Shown here: in pieces, positions 14,148 to 20,651 of the stretch | Position numbering within the stretch: the first letter of the stretch is position 1 | Layout: every line of letters starts with the position of its first letter | IMG/VR virus record: IMGVR_UViG_3300021401_000027 | Coordinates: 1 to 32,005 of that record | Length of the DNA: 32,005 nt | Direction: 5' to 3' (one strand) | Origin: a virus | Made by a program: the position numbers and the translations under genes | The notes under the pieces: model-generated | The model's database searches: none | What the model was told of the DNA's origin: nothing | Seen by the model: the letters and a program-made list of their open reading frames with translations, nothing else

Positions 14148-14407
14148 GACGTGAGCTTTCCTTTGATGTGTTTGCAGACGAGGGTTTCGATCGTGTACTG
14201 ATTGGGAAGCAGGCCTGTCATTTCTTGGACATATTTATCGAGGCCTGCGCGAACTTGGAAACGAGCAGCTTGGTCGATGCTCGTCCATTGGATTTGTGGA
14301 ACTTTGCGAGTGTGGACGACATCTATAACGAAAGTGACTTCTTTGAAGTAGAGGTCGCGCTCGGCGTCTTTGACAACGTAGAGTAGGAACTTTTTATCGG
14401 AGGGCAT
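14144..14407 (-). CDS. Hypothetical protein, 87 aa
   Basis: Start at ATG 14407 (MPSDKKFLLYVVKDAERDLY), selected because of the leader ACAGAAAATCCAAATAAC; the open frame continues upstream without a good start. It is an alpha/beta-looking small protein (KEVTFVIDVVHTRKVPQIQW, FQVRAGLDKYVQEMTGLLPN). It ends in an ATGA overlap with the 290-aa gene. No family was recognised. Confidence 0.6.
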   Translation of the reverse strand: MPSDKKFLLYVVKDAERDLYFKEVTFVIDVVHTRKVPQIQWTSIDQAARFQVRAGLDKYVQEMTGLLPNQYTIETLVCKHIKGKLTS

Positions 14408-14438
14408 GTTATTTGGATTTTCTGTTGTGGTTGTTCGT

Positions 14439-14708
14439 TTACGAAACAAAAGGAGCGAGATGAGAAATTGGAAAACGCTCCCGATTAGGAATTCTACCTA
14501 CGCCGTATTTTGATCCCCACATATGGTGGACGGAACGCGAAGTGATATGCACCGCATGGAGTTGCCCTCCTGCGGTCCAGCACACGCTTTTAACTCCTGA
14601 TTTTCCTAATCCTAAAAGGACCGCGGTGCGCTCCCAAATGGAAGCTGTGACTAGTCCTGTTTCTTTGTTGTGCCAGTTGCCGTTGATTGAATAGTTGTCG
14701 ATTTTCAT
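14439..14708 (-). CDS. Hypothetical protein, 89 aa
   Basis: MKIDNYSINGNWHNKETGLV is followed by ASIWERTAVLLGLGKSG and a His/Ser-rich end (LHAVHITSRSVHHMWGS). There is no known motif. It is the first gene after a 135-base gap that holds an inverted repeat (14734-14759) and an element shared with the gap at 28.0 kb, so it likely begins a transcript. The leader AAAACAAAATCCAAA has no Shine-Dalgarno. Confidence 0.55.
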   Translation of the reverse strand: MKIDNYSINGNWHNKETGLVTASIWERTAVLLGLGKSGVKSVCWTAGGQLHAVHITSRSVHHMWGSKYGVGRIPNRERFPISHLAPFVS

Positions 14709-14733
14709 TTTGGATTTTGTTTTTAACTTAACT

Positions 14734-14759
14734 GATTACAAAAGCATAAGTTTGTAATC
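14734..14759. promoter_or_regulatory. Perfect 9-bp inverted repeat, operator or hairpin
   Basis: GATTACAAA and TTTGTAATC flank an 8-base centre, AGCATAAG. It lies 26 bases upstream of the ATG at 14708, in the only gap of this neighbourhood. There is no T-run after it, so it is not a terminator. It fits a repressor-type operator or an RNA leader hairpin. Confidence 0.5.
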
Positions 14760-14764
14760 CAAAA

Positions 14765-14799
14765 CCGCAAGCAAAATCTTCCACCTTCTAACATTTTTA
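14765..14799 (-). promoter_or_regulatory. Shared upstream element, copy B
   Basis: On the minus strand TAAAAATGTTAGAA (14799-14786), GTGGAA (14784-14779) and GCTTGCGG (14772-14765) occur in this order. The same three blocks appear in the same order at 28013-28049, in another gap upstream of a gene. Blocks this long, repeated in two gaps, suggest a promoter or regulator site. Confidence 0.5.
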
Positions 14800-14843
14800 G
14801 TTGCCGTGACTGCCAACGACTTACAAAATCTCCAAGTCGCTTG

Positions 14844-15437
14844 TCAGGAAAAGTGCTCAGGATTTACCACCTCAAAGAAGTTTGCGAGCGTAGTCCCCCA
14901 GATGTCTAGCGGTACAACTCCTGCAATCATTCCCTTGCCTTTGAACCTCACCGCAACCTTCATCCGCATGAGAGGAGTGGTGGCATAAAGTTTGCTGCCT
15001 GACTCCTTGAGCAGTGAGAACAAGCCGCACGACATAAAAACAAAAGGCTGGCGCTTGTCGCGTTTCGTAATAAGCATCCATTCCGTATTCGCTTCGTGTG
15101 CGGCTTCGTGCGCTTGCTCAAGGAACGCTTCAAACATTTGCTGCACCGCACCCTGTGGCTTGTCGAGCAAATGAGTAACTGTGGAAGAATCGTTTTTGTA
15201 TCCGCACTTCAATTCCAATGTAACTTTGTCAAGCAGTCCGCGTCCGCTGGGATGCACCGCAGCAATGTCTCCGTAGGATCCGTAAGTGCCCTTTCCTCGT
15301 GCGCTGTTGTTTGTGGCACGCCCTCCGCTTGCTGCGCTGCGCCAAAACACATTGCTTTCAGTACCACGCGACCACCACATGGACAGTTGACGGCAAATCT
15401 CCCTTTCAAAATCTTGTCCTTTGGTGCGTCCACTCAT
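14844..15437 (-). CDS. Putative PD-(D/E)XK nuclease (resolvase-like)
   Basis: A 197-aa protein starting MSGRTKGQDFEREICRQLSM. A conserved-looking Glu lies in the first helix (FEREI). A Gly/Ser-rich loop leads to YGDIAAVHPSG (acidic Asp) and then KVTLELKCGYK, the ExK strand. Together these give the E...D...ExK layout of Hjc-like and other PD-(D/E)XK enzymes. Its position after the recombinase and 5' nuclease genes fits Holliday-junction or recombination nuclease work, which is an inference. Start ATG 15437 overlaps the upstream stop as ATGA. Confidence 0.65.
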   Translation of the reverse strand: MSGRTKGQDFEREICRQLSMWWSRGTESNVFWRSAASGGRATNNSARGKGTYGSYGDIAAVHPSGRGLLDKVTLELKCGYKNDSSTVTHLLDKPQGAVQQMFEAFLEQAHEAAHEANTEWMLITKRDKRQPFVFMSCGLFSLLKESGSKLYATTPLMRMKVAVRFKGKGMIAGVVPLDIWGTTLANFFEVVNPEHFS

Positions 15438-15793
15438 TTTATTTCCTTCCAATGCGTGCGAATGCTCTGTGGATTACGAAGCAAAATCTTTGAGCAAGCA
15501 ACAGCATCACGTTTTAGTGCTACCATGCGCCTCAAAATATCGTCTTCTCTTTTGGTCCAGTTCCTCTGCTTGTCGAATCCATAAATTCCACTGAGGGTGT
15601 AGTCTGTGAACTCAACGTCTCCCGAAAGCACTCGCAGGATTTGATCTCTGATCCCTGCATGAGACCTATCGAGCATGTAGCCAATCTGGTCAATTAAAGC
15701 CCCGCGCAAAAACAACCACAATAAGGAGTCCGTGTCTTTGAGCGTCCACGAATCCTCTTTAAAGTCCAAATGTTGCTGTTTTTCTTTTGGCAC
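15434..15793 (-). CDS. Tandem SANT/Myb-like protein, 119 aa
   Basis: Two similar segments, each beginning with a tryptophan: SWTLKDTDSLLWLFLRGALI (about residues 15-34) and NWTKREDDILRRMVALKRDA (about 77-96), each followed by a helix-turn-helix-like end (RSHAGIRDQILRVL; RNPQSIRTHWKEI). This is the layout of SANT/Myb or phage HTH-like DNA-binding repeats. It overlaps the 5' nuclease gene by 35 bases, so the start is not certain. The N-terminus has QQHLDF, fitting the QxxLxF hexapeptide of clamp-binding peptides. The function is not known. Confidence 0.55.
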   Translation of the reverse strand: MPKEKQQHLDFKEDSWTLKDTDSLLWLFLRGALIDQIGYMLDRSHAGIRDQILRVLSGDVEFTDYTLSGIYGFDKQRNWTKREDDILRRMVALKRDAVACSKILLRNPQSIRTHWKEIK

Positions 15794-16634
15794 GGTGAGA
15801 AATAGGATCTTTGTCGCGCAAGCTTTCGATGCCTAGCGTGTCACAAACTTCACGCCAGCCCTCTTGCGAGATGCTGTCTTGTTTGAATTCAAATGTGGGA
15901 GTCCCTTTGTAAGGGAGTTGGACTAAGGATTTATTGCGACGAGCTGTTTCGCGCCCTTCTTTTCCGCAGATGGCTTTGTAGGATTTGAAATGAGGGGGCA
16001 GCGTGTTGTTGATAAACTTTATCGCGGTTTCTTCTCCCACTCCTTTGATACCCGGCACTTCGTCGGTGTGACAACCTGCTAGAGCCCGCACACGCGCCCA
16101 TTGCTCTGGTTTTACGCCCCGATCCTTGCAAAAGCCGGCGTAGGTCGTGATTTTGTGCTTCGTGGGATTGTAGAGGCTTACGTTGGAGTCAAGGAGCTGG
16201 TAGAGGTCTCCGTCTGCGCTGATGATGATGGCTTCGTCGTCTCGTGAGAGCGACTGTGTAATGCTCGCAATAATGTCGTCCGCCTCGTACCCCTCGCAGC
16301 CGCAGATATTATGATAGCCAATCTTTGGAAGGTACTGAGTGCGCAGGAGGTTGACTTGCTCGTGGAGGTGTTGGCGAATATCTTGTTTTTCTTTGTCGTC
16401 GGGAGCATGACGTTTTTCTTTGTAGGAAGGTAGGAGCGTGCGGCGCTTAGGTACGCCTTGGTCAAAGCAAAAAATAATGTTGTCGGTGCCAAACTGATCT
16501 TGGAATTGAGTGATGGAGCTGAGGAACCCAAAGACCACACCTGTCTTTATCGCACCGTGTGACAGCTCGCCCATCGTGTGATATAGCCTGTAGGCCAAAA
16601 AATTACAATCCAAAATCAAAAACGTCTTTGCCAT
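15759..16634 (-). CDS. FEN/PolI-type 5'-3' exonuclease
   Basis: A 291-aa protein matching stand-alone phage 5' nucleases. It carries FLILDCNFLAYRLYH with the first metal Asp (D9), then a helical-arch section with SYKEKRHAPDD, the metal cluster EGYEADDIIAS and IISADGDLYQLLD, and the helix-3-turn-helix motif VPGIKGVGEETAIKFI. It removes RNA primers and flaps during replication, supplying the activity missing from the separate polymerase gene. The ATG shares one base with the recA-like stop (TAATG). Secure call. Confidence 0.93.
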   Translation of the reverse strand: MAKTFLILDCNFLAYRLYHTMGELSHGAIKTGVVFGFLSSITQFQDQFGTDNIIFCFDQGVPKRRTLLPSYKEKRHAPDDKEKQDIRQHLHEQVNLLRTQYLPKIGYHNICGCEGYEADDIIASITQSLSRDDEAIIISADGDLYQLLDSNVSLYNPTKHKITTYAGFCKDRGVKPEQWARVRALAGCHTDEVPGIKGVGEETAIKFINNTLPPHFKSYKAICGKEGRETARRNKSLVQLPYKGTPTFEFKQDSISQEGWREVCDTLGIESLRDKDPISHRAKRKTATFGL

Positions 16635-17710
16635 TATTGGTAGCGGGATTTGCGATGGACTTCACACGCGGCTTCAATCTCTGCCCACACCTCACCGACA
16701 AGCGCACGGATGTCTTGCTCTTTGTTCTGCTTCTCAATTTGGCTGACTACTTGCTCGCGTGTGCCTTGTCCTCCTAACTCCTCAGCGTATATTTCTCCGT
16801 CTTTCACTTTCCAGTGCTTCTCCTGCACTAAGTAATCCACACACGCGCCAATGTCGTCAAATCCCACGCTGTGGTAGATAGGAATTGTCACGGAGCGGTC
16901 TTTTCCCGTGAAGCGATTCTTACGGATGCGGACTTCGGCGACGATACCAATGTCGCGTGCCGTGCCTTTCACTGTGCGCTTCATGTGCTCTTTCACACTG
17001 CTCCACATTTCAAGCATAGCGTAGAACTTGAGCGCCTTGCCGCCGCTCCTTGTTTTCTTCTCAAAGCCAAATCCCAAGTTGTCCCGCGTCTGGCTGATCA
17101 CAATCAAAATGGAACCAGTGTCTTGTAGCAGCGCCACAACGCTCGGAAGGTTCTGTGAATGGATGCGAGCTTTTTCCACTCCATAGCTGCCTGCGGCATC
17201 TTTTCCTTTCTCAAATGCTTCCTTCTGCTCCTCAAACTTGTCGGTGGCGGCTTTGCTCCCTAAAGCATTTTCACTGTCGAGCACATAGACACAAGGCTTG
17301 TCCGCTTTGAGGCAGTCGGACAAATTGTAGTAGAATTCCTCCACGGTGCGGCTGCACACAGGGTTTCCTTCTTTGTCGTAGCGAGGTGCTTGGATGCGGG
17401 CGCTGATCTTCTCGCCAAAGAACTTTTCAAACATGAGTGCGCCTCCTTCCGCATTGTCAAAAATGAGTTCGTAATCGTCGAACTTGGTGTTGATGGCAGC
17501 TTCCGCGAAGCAGGTGCCCGCCAGGACCGTCTTGCCGCTCGTGCTGTCGCCTACCACTAAGTAGAAGCCGCCTCGAGCAAATGCACCGTTAGGGCGCCCG
17601 CTGCACGCGCAATTAAGAAGCGTACTCCCCGAACTCAGCATCCCACGATAAGGGTTTACCTTTTCAGGTTTGGCGCGCATTGCGGATTTGATGTCTTGAG
17701 CTGTTGCCAT
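16634..17710 (-). CDS. RecA/UvsX-like recombinase
   Basis: A 358-aa RecA-fold ATPase: Walker A GDSTSGKT (54-61), Walker B CVYVLDSEN (about 140-148), and the RecA-typical SGGKALKFYAMLEMWSSVKE (from 222). It should catalyse homologous pairing and strand exchange, probably for recombination-dependent replication or repair. The region ending in the FEN, SANT and nuclease genes forms a recombination group. It begins after a 71-base gap following the SSB gene. RecA and UvsX lineages are hard to separate by eye. Confidence 0.92.
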   Translation of the reverse strand: MATAQDIKSAMRAKPEKVNPYRGMLSSGSTLLNCACSGRPNGAFARGGFYLVVGDSTSGKTVLAGTCFAEAAINTKFDDYELIFDNAEGGALMFEKFFGEKISARIQAPRYDKEGNPVCSRTVEEFYYNLSDCLKADKPCVYVLDSENALGSKAATDKFEEQKEAFEKGKDAAGSYGVEKARIHSQNLPSVVALLQDTGSILIVISQTRDNLGFGFEKKTRSGGKALKFYAMLEMWSSVKEHMKRTVKGTARDIGIVAEVRIRKNRFTGKDRSVTIPIYHSVGFDDIGACVDYLVQEKHWKVKDGEIYAEELGGQGTREQVVSQIEKQNKEQDIRALVGEVWAEIEAACEVHRKSRYQ

Positions 17711-17781
17711 AAAATAAGGAGCCGCCTTGCACAGCTCTGGGAGTTCCTTGCCACTCCTAAGTAGTCACAGTTCGTTGTCGA

Positions 17782-18930
17782 TCAATCCCAATCGTCATCC
17801 GCTGCGGCTTTTTTCTTTGCCGGCTTTTCCTCAGGCTCTTCTTCCTCTTCCACTTTCTTTTTCTTAGCGGGAGGAGCCTCTTCCTCTTCTTCGTCCGCGG
17901 CAGGCTTCTTTTTGGACTTAGGCGCTTCCTCTTCGTCCCAATCCGCATCAGCTTTCTTGCGGTCAGGCTTTTCCTCTTCCTCTTCATCAGCCGCGGCTTT
18001 CTTTTTTGCGGGCTTCGCATCCCAGTCGTCATCGTCATCATCCGCTGCGGCTGCTTTCTTTTTCGCAGGAGGTGCTTCTTCCTCTTCTTCGTCCGCAGGA
18101 GCGGACTTGCGCTTGGGTGGCGTTGCATCCTCATCGTCATCCGCTGCGGCTTTGCGTGAGGGCTTTTCTTCGTCCGCATCAGGCGACTCAGCATCTTCGG
18201 CCTCGAGCAGGATCGCCCGGAGCTTGTCGTAAGACAGAACTTTGAGCACGTCATCCAAATTGAACGCTTCGTCGACGATCGAATCCTCGTGCTGGCGTCC
18301 GCGTTCCTTGAAGTCGATGGAGGTGGTTTCGTAGAATGTCGCTTTGCCGTATTTCTTTTCACGGAACGTCACGACAAGCGTCATGCCGTTAGAAGGTGAA
18401 TGGAATCGCTTCCACTCTTTGGTTGCTTGCTCTGAATTGATCCGCTCGTCAAGCAGCTTGCCGAACAGATGGAATGAGACATCCCAGAGCTGGATGCTGG
18501 CTTCGGGGTTCTTGCGATCGAACACGTTGAAAAGCTGACGCTCTTTAGCGCCCATCTCTTTCACCACCTCCTCATCCGCTCCCTCTTGTTTGGCGAGCTT
18601 GGCACGGTATTCACAGATCGGGCAGCGTTCGCCAGCCGTCTTTTTCGGACAGACGTAAGTGCCGCCTTCGGCTCCGATACCTTTGTGGACAAAAAAGGTG
18701 CGTTCGTAATGCAAGTCACCTTTTTCCGCATAAGGATTACCATCAGGCAGGTCCTTGCCTTTCTTAACTTCGTAGGGGATGATGTCGAGGTACATCGTGC
18801 CCGCTTTGGGCTCAAATAGCTGAGCACCTTTGGGAAGGTTAATGCTGTTGCTCGTGAACCCTCCTGTGTGATTTTTAGCGCGGTCGCTCGCATCAGTAAC
18901 TCCGCGGCGTTCTCTCTCTTGTCGTGACAT
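17782..18930 (-). CDS. Single-stranded DNA-binding protein with acidic repeat tail
   Basis: A 382-aa protein. Start ATG 18930 (MSRQERERRGVTDASDRAKN). The core has the gp32-type zinc segment YVCPKKTAGERCPICEYRA (C94, C103, C106 with nearby H74 and H82), followed by sequence rich in aromatics (FNVFDRKNPEASIQLWDVSF). From about residue 240 onward the tail alternates acidic (DDDDDWD, DEEEEE) and Lys/Ala/Pro cassettes (PPAKKKAAA) and ends DDDWD. Acidic tails of SSBs recruit partner proteins. The exceptional length and repetition of this tail are unusual. It is in frame throughout, with no frameshift seen. Confidence 0.88.
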   Translation of the reverse strand: MSRQERERRGVTDASDRAKNHTGGFTSNSINLPKGAQLFEPKAGTMYLDIIPYEVKKGKDLPDGNPYAEKGDLHYERTFFVHKGIGAEGGTYVCPKKTAGERCPICEYRAKLAKQEGADEEVVKEMGAKERQLFNVFDRKNPEASIQLWDVSFHLFGKLLDERINSEQATKEWKRFHSPSNGMTLVVTFREKKYGKATFYETTSIDFKERGRQHEDSIVDEAFNLDDVLKVLSYDKLRAILLEAEDAESPDADEEKPSRKAAADDDEDATPPKRKSAPADEEEEEAPPAKKKAAAADDDDDDWDAKPAKKKAAADEEEEEKPDRKKADADWDEEEAPKSKKKPAADEEEEEAPPAKKKKVEEEEEPEEKPAKKKAAADDDWD

Positions 18931-18935
18931 ATGAT

Positions 18936-19079
18936 TTATGTGGTTGGTGGTTGCTTTTTCTTTTGTTGTTCTGCGAAAAGTTGATTGGCGGCTAGGTAGC
19001 CGTAGCGGGAAAACTTCACAATGAAGTAAGCCGCGGCGGGAGACAGTATAATAAGTAAAAGTAGTTTTAAGAATTCCAT
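18936..19079 (-). CDS. Small membrane protein, 47 aa
   Basis: MEFLKLLLLIILSPAAAYFI and VKFSRYGYLAANQ give one hydrophobic helix after a short start, then a Gln/Lys/Pro tail (EQQKKKQPPTT). The Pro-Ala-Ala-Ala region could be a helix break or a signal-like cleavage site. It sits between the mediator-like gene (5-base gap) and the SSB gene (5-base gap). The position and hydrophobic profile support it; the role is unknown. Confidence 0.55.
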   Translation of the reverse strand: MEFLKLLLLIILSPAAAYFIVKFSRYGYLAANQLFAEQQKKKQPPTT

Positions 19080-19084
19080 ATTGC

Positions 19085-19588
19085 TCAATCCTCGTCGTCG
19101 GCGAGTAAATCCTTGACGGTGGTTTTGCCTGCGCTGCGTGCGGCTTTCTTGTGCTCCTCGGCCATAGACTCCCGCGCATCCGCAGACGCTGAGTTCTTGG
19201 GATCAGCAAAGTATCCGCAGCGATGCAAGTCTACGAGCATAGTCAACGCTCGCTTGCGGTGCTCAATAGCTACGACAGCACCTGTCAACACATCTACCTT
19301 GTGACGAGCATTGAAATATACTGCCTGTGCTTCTTTATAGCGAGGGCGGCTAGGTATGGCAGCTTTGATATTGGCCTCGGTAGGTTTGTCCTTGAGTCCG
19401 AACTTGGTGGGATTCTCTCGAATCTTTAATTCAAGTTCAGATTGAGTAAGATCCATTTCAACTTTAGCCGCGTCCGCTTCTTTGCGAGCATCTGCTAGCT
19501 GTTGAGAATACTCAAAATATAGAGTCGCCTGTCCCAGCCACTCTTTGTCTAAGCGGAGCGGATCAATCTTTAAGAAATTGGGATGCAT
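19085..19588 (-). CDS. Hypothetical helical protein, possibly recombination mediator (UvsY-like)
   Basis: A 167-aa protein, mostly helical, starting MHPNFLKIDPLRLDKEWLGQ. The middle is a charged helix (SQQLADARKEADAAKVEMDL), then VYFNARHKVDVLTGAVVAIE and a conserved-looking motif LVDLHRCGYFADPKNS before an acidic end (LLADDED). Such helical proteins beside phage SSB and RecA genes are often mediator-type (UvsY-like) factors. This assignment rests on neighbourhood and overall shape, not on a diagnostic motif. Start ATG 19588 lies ten bases after a GCGATAATA motif. Confidence 0.55.
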   Translation of the reverse strand: MHPNFLKIDPLRLDKEWLGQATLYFEYSQQLADARKEADAAKVEMDLTQSELELKIRENPTKFGLKDKPTEANIKAAIPSRPRYKEAQAVYFNARHKVDVLTGAVVAIEHRKRALTMLVDLHRCGYFADPKNSASADARESMAEEHKKAARSAGKTTVKDLLADDED

Positions 19589-19594
19589 GTAGTA

Positions 19595-19603
19595 TATTAT
19601 CGC
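19595..19603 (-). promoter_or_regulatory. GCGATAATA motif at clamp-loader stop
   Basis: AAG CGA TAA TA: the motif covers the last Arg codon and stop of the clamp-loader gene and lies seven bases upstream of the next ATG (19588). The arrangement is the same as at the terL stop (629-637). Confidence 0.4.
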
Positions 19604-20523
19604 TTCTGGCTTAATACATAACAGGCTTGAACTAATCCTGCTTTTTTGCTGTCCCAGAAGTTGAATTGGAACTCTTTTAGTATTTCGTATGCTCGCGGGG
19701 AGGCGGGACCTGTATTTAGCATCACTGAAGACATATATGTCAACACCATCCACCTTAACGCTTCAGGATCCTCGTCAATAGTTTTTAGCAAAGCCGCAAC
19801 TTTTGTCCAGGGCTGTCGATTAAGCAAAGCACGAGCTAATCCAATTCCTTGCTGCTGGGAGGCATTTCTCTCTATCACGTCCAGCTGCTCCGCAGCATCT
19901 ATGCCTACAATCTTGTTCAGCAACACAAGAGCAGAACGAGCGGAACCTCCTGCACACTCTACAATCTTATTCGCCACCTCTTCTTTGATTGTAATAGAGG
20001 CTTGGGCGCAAACACTTTCTAGGAGCTGCTTTTGATAAGCATCGGTCATCTCCTTAACTTTTATTTCCGTGCAACGGGAAGTCACTGTCTTGAGCATCTT
20101 TGCCGGATCAGTAGTAGCGAGAAAGAAGTAAACGTGCTGTGGAGTGTCTTCTAAGATTTTTAGAAGAGCACTTTGTCCCTCTTTAGAGATAGCATGCGCT
20201 TCATCTACAATAAAGACGCGGCACGTTCCATGCAAGGGATGCAGCATCGCCCGCGTTCGCATACTACGGATCATGTCGATACCATTAAAGTCCGCGGCAT
20301 TGATTTCTTGAAAGTCTCCTTCATTGCATCCCAGCTTCTTTGACACTAAACGAGCCAGCGTCGTTTTACCTGTTCCGCTGGGTCCTGTGAATAACAAAGC
20401 GTGAGGCAGCCGCTTGTCTTGCAGCATTTGTTTAAGCACACTCACGGCCTGCGGCTGCCCTATAACTTCTTTGAATAAAACAGGGCGGTACTTCAAATGG
20501 AGTTCTTTAGGTTCATTGGTCAT
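19597..20523 (-). CDS. DnaX-like clamp loader ATPase
   Basis: A 308-aa AAA+ clamp loader of the DNA polymerase III gamma/tau type: LHLKYRPVLFKEVIGQPQ, Walker A GPSGTGKT (47-54), Walker B VFIVDEAHAIS (about 103-113), sensor 1 FFLATTDP and the SRC arginine finger (149-151). It loads the ring clamp at primer ends. It is shorter than host DnaX, lacks the four-cysteine zinc insert and has no tau extension. No delta or delta' gene is seen in the window, so the loader may use one subunit type or host partners. The stop overlaps a GCGATAATA motif. Confidence 0.92.
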   Translation of the reverse strand: MTNEPKELHLKYRPVLFKEVIGQPQAVSVLKQMLQDKRLPHALLFTGPSGTGKTTLARLVSKKLGCNEGDFQEINAADFNGIDMIRSMRTRAMLHPLHGTCRVFIVDEAHAISKEGQSALLKILEDTPQHVYFFLATTDPAKMLKTVTSRCTEIKVKEMTDAYQKQLLESVCAQASITIKEEVANKIVECAGGSARSALVLLNKIVGIDAAEQLDVIERNASQQQGIGLARALLNRQPWTKVAALLKTIDEDPEALRWMVLTYMSSVMLNTGPASPRAYEILKEFQFNFWDSKKAGLVQACYVLSQKR

Positions 20524-20567
20524 AGTATTTTTAAGCTTGACAAGAAATAGTGTCTACCTCTTATCTC

Positions 20568-20593
20568 TTTTTTTTCGAGAGTTTTTTTCTCGA
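20568..20593. repeat. Inverted repeat with A/T tracts
   Basis: In the 126-base gap between polymerase and clamp-loader genes, TCGAGA and TCTCGA (20575-20580, 20588-20593) form a 6-bp inverted repeat. Flanking runs are T8 (20568-20575) and T7 (20582-20588). The A-tracts could bend DNA. I see no ORF here. Confidence 0.4.
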
Positions 20594-20642
20594 TTAGGCG
20601 GCGGTCAGGTCGCAGTTGCAAGGTGTCGAGGGACCGCTGTGG

Positions 20643-20651
20643 TATTATCTC
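20643..20651 (-). promoter_or_regulatory. GAGATAATA, variant of the recurring motif
   Basis: The motif overlaps the polymerase stop codon (AGT TGA GATAATACC). It differs from the main form at the second base. The next start is 120 bases away. Confidence 0.25.

Noticed and set aside
17717-17758. Terminator between SSB and recA-like genes (AGGAG ... CTCCT)
   Set aside because: The stem has only five solid pairs, a long loop and a broken T-run, so it is not convincing.
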